NCBI GenBank assembly: GCA_015494385.1
Contig: WGBJ01000133.1
Span: 1-6,843 of the forward strand
Direction of reading: 5' to 3'
DNA: 6,843 nt
Source: Marinosulfonomonas sp.
GTDB lineage: Bacteria; Pseudomonadota; Alphaproteobacteria; Rhodobacterales; Rhodobacteraceae
This document shows, piece by piece, positions 1 through 5,234 of the stretch. The notes under the pieces were generated by a model that saw only the letters and a program-made list of their open reading frames with translations, ran no database searches and was not told where the DNA came from. Numbering within the stretch: position 1 is the stretch's first letter; the number at the start of each line of letters is the position of its first letter. A program made the translations under genes and the position numbers.

Positions 1-1889
1 GCCTTTGGCCCTGTATCAAACAGAACCGTTGTGCCGGGCAGGGATTTGAAGCGCCAGTTGTCGTCGGCCTGCGGGTTTACCGTGCCCTGTTCGACAATAT
101 AGCGCACGATCACGTCGCGGTTGGTGTCGGGGGCCTCGTAAACGATGGTGTCGCCCTTGGCGCCCGGGAAATCGCCGCCGCCCGAGGCGCGGTAGTTGTT
201 GGTGGCGATGATGAATTCCATATCGTCCGTCACTGGTGCGCCGTTGTATTGCAGGTTGGTGATGCGGCTGGCGTCGGGGTTCAGCTCGCCGCCTTTGGCG
301 TCAAACCGTGATGGCTGGCTGATGTCGATTTCATAGGTCACGCCGTCGATCACATCGAAGTTGTAGCTGGGGAAATCAGGGTTCAGCAGGATTTGGTCGG
401 CTTTGCCCGCCTCGACCTGATTGAACATACCGGCCGAGCGTTCCAGCCAGCCTTTCAATTGCGCGCCTGTGACCTTCACGGCCCGCACGGTGTTGGGATA
501 GAGATACAGATCAGCCACGTTTTTGATGGCGATATCGCCCACGGGCGCGTCGGTGTAATACTCGGGCCCACCACGGCCACCGGCCTTGAACGGGGCGGCG
601 GCAGACAGCAGTGGCAGGGCGGCATATTCGCTGCCTTTCAGCATCTCGCCGATATACCAAAGCTGCGCGCTCGAAACCAGTTGCACCGACGGATCATCCG
701 CCACCAGCGCGAAATAGCTGTGCAACGGGGCCGAGGTTTTGCCAACCGCGCGGCGGATATAGGCAAGGGTTTCCTCGTGCTCTTTTTCCACGGACGCCAG
801 CACATCGGGCTGGCTGTCAACCAGTGCGGTGACGCTGCGATCTTCGTTGCGTTTGGATATGGGGCGGGTTTCGGATGCGTGGCTGGCGATCTTCCATTCA
901 TTGCCCGACCGTTCCAGCATCAGATCCACAACCCCAAGGTGACTGCCCCAGAAGCCGCCCATCACGGCAGGTTTGCCGTGCAGGGTGCCTTTGGCCACGT
1001 CCACCCCGTCCAGACCTTCAAATTTCGGCCCCGGGAAAACAAGGTGCTGGTGGCCCGCCATGATCGCATCGATGCCGTCAACCAGCGCCAGTTGTAGCGA
1101 AGCGTTTTCCAGCCCCACGTCACTGGCCGAGGCTTCGATCCCGGAATGGGACAGGGCGATGATGATGTCGGCGCCTGCCTCTTTCATTTCGGGGACATAG
1201 GCGCGGGCGGTGGCGACGATATCGCGGGTCGTCACGTTGCCTTCCAGATGGCGGCGGTCCCAGTTCATGATTTGCGGCGGCACAAAGCCGATCAGCCCGA
1301 TACGGATCGGGTGGGTTTCACCGGCGCCATCGGTCAGGGTGCGATCCAGCAGGATATAGGGTTTCACCAGCGTTTTGTCGTCCCGCGGGGTGGTGCCCGT
1401 TTCGGTGGCGATATTGGCTGACACCACGGGGAATTCGGCACCGGCAAGGGATTTCATCAGGAAATCAAGGCCATAGTTGAATTCGTGGTTGCCAAGGGTC
1501 GAAGCATCAAAGCCGATGGTGTTCATCGCCGCGATGATCGGATGCAGGTCGCCTTCTTTCATGCCGCGCTCGTATGCGATGTAATCGCCCATCGGGTTGC
1601 CTTGCAGCAGATCGCCATTGTCCAGCAGCAGGGAATTGGTTGCCTCGTCGCGGATGCCCTTGATCAGGCTTGCGGTGCGGGCCAGCCCGACAGTGTCGCG
1701 GGGTTTGTCGGCATAATAGTCATAGGGGTAGATATGCACATGCAGATCGGTGGTTTCCATGATGCGTAAATGGGCCTGATTGGCGGCAGCATGGGCGGAA
1801 AAAGGGTGGAGTGTGATCAAGGACGTTCCTGCTACAGTTCCGGCCAGAAATCTCCGGCGGGTCATTGTTGTTTTTGTTGGGCAGGTCAT
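1..1889 (-). CDS. cpdB: 2',3'-cyclic-nucleotide 2'-phosphodiesterase/3'-nucleotidase, Tat-exported (3' end cut by window)
   Basis: This is a bifunctional periplasmic enzyme that opens 2',3'-cyclic nucleotides to 3'-nucleotides and then removes the phosphate, allowing salvage of RNA breakdown products. The 629 visible residues begin with a twin-arginine signal (TRRRFLAG at about 10-17, hydrophobic stretch, AHA-A near 32-36). The metallophosphoesterase domain follows: TTDLHVH at 46-52, NGDLLQGNP at 91-99, GNHEFNYG at 133-140, ALSHSG at 245-250 and GHQH at 279-282 supply the expected Asp, His and Asn ligands for two metals. The 5'-nucleotidase C-terminal domain runs from about 390, with YLYPNTV at 462-468 and YNFDVIDG at 509-516. 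E. coli CpdB is about 647 residues, so only a short tail should be missing. The start at 1889 is chosen for its GGAGG site 5 bases upstream; ATG at 1865, eight codons in, would leave a more standard Tat signal. It is divergent from nudC. A 5'-nucleotidase of the UshA type is the main alternative, but the PYDYYAD stretch after the first motif and the overall pattern fit CpdB better. Confidence 0.93.
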   Translation of the reverse strand, partial: MTCPTKTTMTRRRFLAGTVAGTSLITLHPFSAHAAANQAHLRIMETTDLHVHIYPYDYYADKPRDTVGLARTASLIKGIRDEATNSLLLDNGDLLQGNPMGDYIAYERGMKEGDLHPIIAAMNTIGFDASTLGNHEFNYGLDFLMKSLAGAEFPVVSANIATETGTTPRDDKTLVKPYILLDRTLTDGAGETHPIRIGLIGFVPPQIMNWDRRHLEGNVTTRDIVATARAYVPEMKEAGADIIIALSHSGIEASASDVGLENASLQLALVDGIDAIMAGHQHLVFPGPKFEGLDGVDVAKGTLHGKPAVMGGFWGSHLGVVDLMLERSGNEWKIASHASETRPISKRNEDRSVTALVDSQPDVLASVEKEHEETLAYIRRAVGKTSAPLHSYFALVADDPSVQLVSSAQLWYIGEMLKGSEYAALPLLSAAAPFKAGGRGGPEYYTDAPVGDIAIKNVADLYLYPNTVRAVKVTGAQLKGWLERSAGMFNQVEAGKADQILLNPDFPSYNFDVIDGVTYEIDISQPSRFDAKGGELNPDASRITNLQYNGAPVTDDMEFIIATNNYRASGGGDFPGAKGDTIVYEAPDTNRDVIVRYIVEQGTVNPQADDNWRFKSLPGTTVLFDTGPK

Positions 1890-1894
1890 GGGAG

Positions 1895-1899
1895 CCTCC
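1895..1899 (-). promoter_or_regulatory. Ribosome binding site of cpdB
   Basis: GGAGG on the minus strand, 5 bases before ATG at 1889. It decides the start: the in-frame ATG at 1901 overlaps this site and cannot use it, and the ATG at 1865 has no comparable site. Confidence 0.8.
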
Positions 1900-1934
1900 A
1901 TTATGATTCTATTGAAAATAATTAAGAGAAACCT

Positions 1935-1949
1935 ACCACGACTTGTGGT
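1935..1949. promoter_or_regulatory. Small dyad ACCAC-N5-GTGGT in the cpdB leader
   Basis: Perfect 5-base inverted repeat with a 5-base spacer, lying 46 bases upstream of the cpdB start. It would overlap the transcription start predicted from the promoter at 1952-1981, which is where a repressor site often sits. The arms are short enough to occur by chance, and no regulator family is recognised. Confidence 0.25.
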
Positions 1950-1951
1950 TA

Positions 1952-1981
1952 ATCGTAATCGGGTAAGCTGAATCTTGCCAA
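1952..1981 (-). promoter_or_regulatory. Candidate sigma70-type promoter for cpdB
   Basis: On the minus strand TTGGCA (1981-1976) matches 5 of 6 bases of the -35 consensus and TACGAT (1957-1952) matches 4 of 6 of the -10, with an 18-base spacer. Transcription would begin near 1945, giving a leader of about 55 bases before the cpdB ATG. This is inferred from consensus only. Confidence 0.35.
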
Positions 1982-1983
1982 TA

Positions 1984-2017
1984 CCCTTAAAGGGGATTTG
2001 ACAAAATAAATTCCCCT
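1984..2017. repeat. Overlapping dyads with C/G-run arms around a TTGACA box
   Basis: CCCTT-A-AAGGG (1984-1994) forms a near-continuous palindrome. Its right part is reused in a second, wider dyad, AGGGGA (1991-1996) with TCCCCT (2012-2017), separated by 15 bases. A perfect TTGACA (1998-2003) lies between the wider arms, but I find no good -10 hexamer 16-18 bases downstream, so it is not called a promoter. It could be an operator or activator site shared by the divergent cpdB and nudC, or chance. Confidence 0.3.
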
Positions 2018-2035
2018 ATTGGTGGGCCTTGCGCA

Positions 2036-2064
2036 GACAATCAAACCTGTGAATTGTCATTGTC
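2036..2064. repeat. GACAAT-N11-ATTGTC dyad followed by a tandem ATTGTC copy
   Basis: GACAAT (2036-2041) is the exact reverse complement of ATTGTC (2053-2058), and ATTGTC is repeated directly at 2059-2064. The three hexamers sit 40-70 bases before the nudC start, a usual location for operator sites. No known regulator motif is recognised, and hexamer arms alone are weak evidence. Confidence 0.3.
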
Positions 2065-2093
2065 CACAAAGCTGTGTCACATAGTTGGCAAAG

Positions 2094-2100
2094 AAGGGGA
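2094..2100 (+). promoter_or_regulatory. Ribosome binding site of nudC
   Basis: AAGGGGA ends 4 bases before ATG at 2105 and supports that start over the in-frame TTG at 2054, which has no such site and would add 17 residues not expected of the family. Confidence 0.7.
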
Positions 2101-2104
2101 CAAC

Positions 2105-3064
2105 ATGCGAATTTCCGAGTCGGTTACATTTGGTGGATCCGGTCTGGATCGGGCCGCGAATCTGCGTGGAGACGATGCCAGACTGGCCGAACTCTGGGCG
2201 GACAAGGCGGCGCAGGTGCTGGTGCTTTGGCGCGGCAAGGTGCTGTTTGACGGGGCGGCACTGGTGCGTCTGCCGGTGGATCACGCGGTTTTTGCAGATG
2301 CGTCGGCGGGGCGGCTGTTTCTGGGCATGGATCAGGGCGCGCCAGTGTTTGCGCGGGATATTTCCGGTTGGGAGCCTGACGGGCTGGATATGGCCGAGAT
2401 GGCGCAATTCATGGATCTAAGCCAACAACAGCATCCAGCATTGCCCGCCGGTCAGGTGTTTGTCGAGTTGCGCAGCGTGATGGCACAACTGTCGCCGCGG
2501 GATGCGGAATTGATTGCCAGTGCCAAGTCGCTGTTTGACTGGCACCGCACACATCGTTTCTGTTCGGCCTGCGGGGTGGAAAGTGATATGACAATGGCCG
2601 GCTGGCAACGCGATTGCCCGTCGTGCGAGCGCAAGCATTTCCCGCGCACTGACCCCGTGGTGATTATGCTGATCACCCACGGCAACAGCGTTCTGATGGG
2701 CCGCAGCCCGCATTGGCCCGAAGGGATGTATTCCCTGCTGGCCGGGTTCGTTGAGCCGGGCGAAACCATCGAGGGGGCGGTCCGGCGTGAAGTGTTCGAG
2801 GAAGCTGGGATCAAGGTCGGGCCGGTCGATTATCTGGCCAGCCAGCCGTGGCCCTATCCGTCCAGCCTGATGGTTGGCTGCAAAGGCGAGGCTCTAAGCC
2901 GTGACATCACCATTGATCCGGTCGAGATCGAACACGCCCTGTGGCTGACCCGTGAACAGATGCTGGAGGTTCATGCCGGCACCCATCCTGTGATAAAACC
3001 CGCACGCGCCGGTGCGATTGCGCATTTTCTGGTGCAACATTGGCTTGCGGACCGGCTGGATTAA
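2105..3064 (+). CDS. nudC: NAD(+)/NADH diphosphatase, zinc-ribbon Nudix hydrolase
   Basis: NudC hydrolyses NAD(H) to NMN(H) and AMP, and family members also remove the NAD cap from RNA 5' ends, in the cytoplasm. The 319-residue product shows the full family layout. A divergent N-terminal Nudix-like half (about 20-130) is followed by a zinc ribbon with Cys pairs CSAC (153-156) and CPSC (171-174), then PRTDPVVIM (180-188). The catalytic Nudix box runs from G214 through E220 and R228-E229 to E232-E233 and G235. The family signature after the box reads SQPWPYPSS (246-254), with Tyr where Phe is usual. E. coli NudC is about 257 residues; the extra length is in the N-terminal half and is seen in many alphaproteobacterial and eukaryotic homologues. 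The next gene on the same strand starts 42 bases downstream with no terminator between, so cotranscription is likely. Confidence 0.96.
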   Translation: MRISESVTFGGSGLDRAANLRGDDARLAELWADKAAQVLVLWRGKVLFDGAALVRLPVDHAVFADASAGRLFLGMDQGAPVFARDISGWEPDGLDMAEMAQFMDLSQQQHPALPAGQVFVELRSVMAQLSPRDAELIASAKSLFDWHRTHRFCSACGVESDMTMAGWQRDCPSCERKHFPRTDPVVIMLITHGNSVLMGRSPHWPEGMYSLLAGFVEPGETIEGAVRREVFEEAGIKVGPVDYLASQPWPYPSSLMVGCKGEALSRDITIDPVEIEHALWLTREQMLEVHAGTHPVIKPARAGAIAHFLVQHWLADRLD

Positions 3065-3106
3065 GGGCAAACAGCGCGACACATGTGAATAGTGCCGGAC
3101 CGTAAG

Positions 3107-3580
3107 ATGAAGTTCTCGACCAAAGAAGATATAGAAGCCCCGATAGATGTGGTTTTCCGCGAGATAACGGATTTCGCTGTCTTTGAGCGCGCGGCCTTAC
3201 GGCGCGGGGCGCAGGTGCGGCGCATTGACGAGAAAACATTTCCCGACACGATTATCACCTGGGATATTTCATTCCCGTTTCGCGGGCGGCAACGCAACAT
3301 GCGGGCCGAGCTGACCGAATGTGATCCGCCCAATCGGGTTTTGGTCAAATCCACATCAGGCGGCTTGGGCGGCGAAGCCGTTGTTGAACTGGTTGCCCTG
3401 TCACGCGGGCGGACACGGATTATCGTTGCGCTGGATATCAAGCCGAAAACCCTGACCACGCGGATCATGGTGCAATCAATGCGCATCGCCAAGAACAAGC
3501 TGAAAGCGCGCTACCGCATGCGCGTGGCGCGTTTTGCCAGCGATATTGAGGACCGGTATAAGGACGGGCAACTGGCCTAA
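3107..3580 (+). CDS. SRPBCC (START/Bet v1-like) family protein, function unknown
   Basis: A 157-residue soluble protein with no signal peptide or membrane segment. The opening FSTKEDIEAPIDVVF followed by ITDF (residues 3-17 and 20-23) is the first strand and helix typical of the SRPBCC fold, whose members enclose a hydrophobic pocket for lipids, quinones or other small ligands. ECDPPNRVLV (71-80), then paired strands ending in GRTRIIVALDIKP (101-113), and a basic C-terminal helix (about 118-150) complete the fold. No catalytic residues can be named and the ligand is unknown. The start at 3107 is chosen for the family-like beginning; GTG at 3092 would add five residues, and neither start has a strong Shine-Dalgarno (a weak GGA lies 7 bases before 3107). 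It follows nudC closely. Its TAA overlaps the pheA stop from the opposite strand by 4 bases. Confidence 0.85.
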   Translation: MKFSTKEDIEAPIDVVFREITDFAVFERAALRRGAQVRRIDEKTFPDTIITWDISFPFRGRQRNMRAELTECDPPNRVLVKSTSGGLGGEAVVELVALSRGRTRIIVALDIKPKTLTTRIMVQSMRIAKNKLKARYRMRVARFASDIEDRYKDGQLA

Positions 3581-4410
3581 CGGCGTTGTGGATCGGCCGG
3601 ATAGACACCCAACAGGGTGATCACATCGGTGAAATAGTCCAGCTCTTCCATTGCCAGTTGCACGCTTTTGTCGTCGGGGTGCCCTTCGATTTCGGCATAG
3701 AACTGCGTGGCGGAAAATGAGCCATCCACCATATAGCTTTCCAGCTTGGTCATATTCACCCCGTTGGTGGCAAAGCCTCCCATCGCCTTGTAGAGGGCCG
3801 CAGGGATGTTGCGCACCCGGAACACAAAGGATGTCATCATACCCGAGCGCCCGCGCCGCTTCAGGTCCGGTTCGCGGGCCATCAGCAGGAAGCGGGTGGT
3901 GTTCTGGTCGTGGTCCTCGATATGGCGGGCAAGGATGTCCAGCCCGTAAATATCACCCGCCAGTTCGGAGGCCAGCGCGGCCAGCTCGGGGTTGTTTTCC
4001 TCGGCCACATGCTGGGCAGACCCGGCTGTGTCGGCGCCGGTGATGCGGTGAATACCGTGTTCGGCCAGAAATTCGCGGCACTGGCCCAGCAGAACGGTAT
4101 GGCTCATCGCCATTTTGACCTGCTCCAGTTTTGCGCCCTTCGGGGCCAGCAGATTGATATGCACCCGCACAAAGGCTTCGTCGACGATATGCAGACCGGA
4201 GGCGGGCAGCAGTTGATGGATGTCGGCCACGCGCCCGTAGGTCGAATTTTCGACCGGCAACATAGCCAGATCGGCCTCGTTTTTGCGCACGCTTTCGATC
4301 ACATCCTCGAATGTGCGGCATGGCACAGGCTCCAGATCGGGCCGCGCTTCAATGCAGGCCTGATGCGAATAGGCCCCCAATTCACCCTGAAAAGCGATTT
4401 TTCCGGTCAT
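3577..4410 (-). CDS. pheA: Prephenate dehydratase with C-terminal ACT domain
   Basis: This enzyme converts prephenate to phenylpyruvate with loss of water and CO2, the committed step to phenylalanine. It is a stand-alone dehydratase of 277 residues, without the chorismate mutase domain fused in enteric bacteria. The catalytic part (about 4-178) contains IAFQGELGAYS (5-15), the LPVENS stretch (51-56), the histidine region AMSHTVLLGQC (101-111) and the key TRF motif at 172-174 within NTTRFLLM. The ACT regulatory domain (about 193-270) reads PAALYKA (203-209) and TKLESYM (221-227) where well-studied homologues have GAL- and ESRP-type motifs that bind phenylalanine. The start at 4410 has a GGGGGAG site 7 bases upstream; a TTG at 4431 would add seven residues across that site. 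The gene is convergent with the SRPBCC gene, their stop codons overlapping, and divergent from the cytochrome c gene. Confidence 0.96.
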   Translation of the reverse strand: MTGKIAFQGELGAYSHQACIEARPDLEPVPCRTFEDVIESVRKNEADLAMLPVENSTYGRVADIHQLLPASGLHIVDEAFVRVHINLLAPKGAKLEQVKMAMSHTVLLGQCREFLAEHGIHRITGADTAGSAQHVAEENNPELAALASELAGDIYGLDILARHIEDHDQNTTRFLLMAREPDLKRRGRSGMMTSFVFRVRNIPAALYKAMGGFATNGVNMTKLESYMVDGSFSATQFYAEIEGHPDDKSVQLAMEELDYFTDVITLLGVYPADPQRR

Positions 4411-4417
4411 TTTTATG

Positions 4418-4424
4418 CTCCCCC
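4418..4424 (-). promoter_or_regulatory. Ribosome binding site of pheA
   Basis: GGGGGAG on the minus strand, 7 bases before ATG at 4410. It fixes the pheA start and excludes the longer TTG reading at 4431. Confidence 0.75.
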
Positions 4425-4429
4425 GCCAC

Positions 4430-4443
4430 AAAAAAGAAAAAAA
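4430..4443. other. A/T homopolymer tract (A6-G-A7) in the pheA leader
   Basis: Thirteen A residues interrupted by one G on the plus strand, i.e. a T-rich run in the pheA 5' leader. I see no stable hairpin directly before it on either strand, so it is not called a terminator or attenuator. It may simply be an AT-rich promoter-region or unstructured leader element. Confidence 0.4.
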
Positions 4444-4465
4444 GGCGTAATGCGGCGTTAACTAC

Positions 4466-4480
4466 ACCTTGCGATAAGGT
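4466..4480. promoter_or_regulatory. Small dyad ACCTT-N5-AAGGT between pheA and the cytochrome gene
   Basis: Perfect 5-base arms with a 5-base spacer, about 56 bases before the pheA start and 51 before the cytochrome start. It does not match the FNR/FixK pattern TTGAT-N4-ATCAA that might be expected near a respiratory cytochrome. It may be an operator or a chance dyad. Confidence 0.22.
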
Positions 4481-4489
4481 AGGGGAAGC

Positions 4490-4539
4490 GGATAGATAAC
4501 CCCCAAATGTTCAACGGGATGGATAGAGACATGTTCAAC
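4490..4539 (+). repeat. Imperfect tandem duplication around the cytochrome c start
   Basis: The pair GGATAGA ... ATGTTCAAC occurs twice: GGATAGA at 4490-4496 with ATGTTCAAC at 4507-4515, and GGATAGA at 4521-4527 with ATGTTCAAC at 4531-4539. The spacers differ (10 and 3 bases). The two ATGs, plus a third at 4519, are in the same frame, so the duplication copies a start codon together with its upstream purine-rich box. Confidence 0.7.
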
Positions 4540-5058
4540 ACAATGACACTCGTAAAAGTCGTCGGCGGCATCGGTGCCCCGTTACTGATTTTCCTTTTTG
4601 GCAACTGGGCCGCAACTGTGCTTTTCTCGACTGGCGGTGGTCATGGTGAAGGGAATATGCAGGCCTATTCGGTTGAAGTAGAAGGTGCCGCAGCCCCTGC
4701 CAAGGAAGAAGCCGCAACCGAGGAGCCGACATTCGAGGATCTTCTGGCCGCTGCCGATGTTGCCAAAGGCGAAAAGACATTTGGCAAATGCAAGGCCTGC
4801 CACAAACTGGAAGAGGGCGCGAATGCAACCGGTCCTTACCTATATGGTGTAGTTGGTCGCGATGTCGCAACAGCCGAGGGTTTCAGCTATTCCAGCGCGA
4901 TGCAGGAACATGGTGGCCAGTGGACACCGGAACGCATAAGCGAATTCCTGACCAAACCCAAAGACGTTGTTCCCGGAACAAAGATGAGCTTTGCCGGACT
5001 GAAAAAGGCGACAGACCGCGCCAATGTCATTGCCTATCTGGCGACGATCGGCGGCTGA
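4531..5058 (+). CDS. cycM: Membrane-anchored class I cytochrome c (CycM / c552 / c_y type)
   Basis: This is an electron carrier that shuttles electrons from the cytochrome bc1 complex to terminal oxidases while tethered to the inner membrane, heme domain in the periplasm. The 175-residue product has an N-terminal uncleaved anchor (about 7-32, hydrophobic core GAPLLIFLFGNWAATVLF), then a linker rich in Ala, Glu and Pro (about 50-75), then the heme domain. Heme attachment is CKACH at 87-91, followed by GPYLYGVVGR (101-110), with M152 in VPGTKMSFAG as the likely sixth ligand and the closing helix NVIAYLATIGG. The start at 4531 is preferred because family members, as I recall them, begin MF-TMT-. 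In-frame ATGs at 4507 and 4519 would add 8 or 4 residues; none has a strong Shine-Dalgarno, the best being GGAT 6 bases before 4531. A terminator follows 21 bases after the stop, so the gene is probably transcribed alone. Confidence 0.92.
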   Translation: MFNTMTLVKVVGGIGAPLLIFLFGNWAATVLFSTGGGHGEGNMQAYSVEVEGAAAPAKEEAATEEPTFEDLLAAADVAKGEKTFGKCKACHKLEEGANATGPYLYGVVGRDVATAEGFSYSSAMQEHGGQWTPERISEFLTKPKDVVPGTKMSFAGLKKATDRANVIAYLATIGG

Positions 5059-5079
5059 TCCGGCTGACATGACAAATTG

Positions 5080-5111
5080 AACCCGCTCGATGTTTTCGGG
5101 CGGGTTTTTTT
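5080..5111 (+). terminator. Rho-independent terminator after the cytochrome c gene
   Basis: Stem ACCCGCTCGA (5081-5090) pairs with TCGGGCGGGT (5096-5105) through one G-T wobble, with loop TGTTT (5091-5095). An added A-T pair uses the first T after the stem, and the stem runs into seven T residues (5105-5111). This is a classic intrinsic terminator on the plus strand and separates the cytochrome from the solute-binding protein gene. Confidence 0.9.
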
Positions 5112-5156
5112 GTGGCGAACCGTCGGCACGGGTCAATTTGACGTTAGCGGTTTCAT

Positions 5157-5178
5157 TCGGGCCTTGAAAGTCGGGCCT
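5157..5178 (+). repeat. Direct repeat TCGGGCCT with 14-base period
   Basis: TCGGGCCT occurs at 5157-5164 and again at 5171-5178, upstream of the solute-binding protein gene. No convincing sigma70 promoter is seen in 5112-5222, although a TTGACG (5138-5143) and a TTGAAA (5164-5169) could be -35 elements with poor -10 partners. The repeat may be a regulator site or chance. Confidence 0.3.
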
Positions 5179-5222
5179 GTGCATCATTAGCTAAGGGTCA
5201 GAAATATCGAACGGAACCGACC

Positions 5223-5228
5223 GGAGGG
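5223..5228 (+). promoter_or_regulatory. Ribosome binding site of the YejA-like gene
   Basis: GGAGGG, 6 bases before ATG at 5235. It supports that start over the in-frame ATG at 5283, which has no such site. Confidence 0.8.
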
Positions 5229-5234
5229 CAAATT

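Noticed and set aside
393..1097. Plus-strand 234-codon open frame inside cpdB
   Set aside because: It lies fully antisense to a well-supported metallophosphoesterase, its translation resembles no family I know, and it is explained by GC-rich codon bias of the opposite strand.
1899..1901. In-frame ATG at 1901 as the cpdB start
   Set aside because: It overlaps the Shine-Dalgarno used by the ATG at 1889 and has no site of its own.
2054..2104. Longer nudC start at TTG 2054
   Set aside because: It lacks a ribosome site, overlaps the hexamer motif, and would add 17 residues; ATG at 2105 has a clear AAGGGGA.
1890..2104. Possible small RNA or riboswitch in the cpdB-nudC gap
   Set aside because: Only short dyads are present; no extended conserved aptamer-like structure or terminator is visible.
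3606..3619. Hairpin CACCC-AACA-GGGTG near the end of pheA as a terminator for the convergent genes
   Set aside because: Only a 5-base stem, no T tract on either strand, and it lies within pheA coding sequence.
3910..4461. Plus-strand 183-codon open frame opposite pheA
   Set aside because: Antisense to conserved catalytic motifs of PheA, with no recognisable domain or good ribosome site.
4411..4465. Phe-coding run (ITPFFLFCGGGA, then stop) just before pheA, suggestive of an attenuator leader peptide
   Set aside because: The frame has a stop two codons before the ATT and no ATG, GTG or TTG start, no ribosome site, and no terminator/antiterminator hairpins. The Phe codons follow simply from the T-rich tract.
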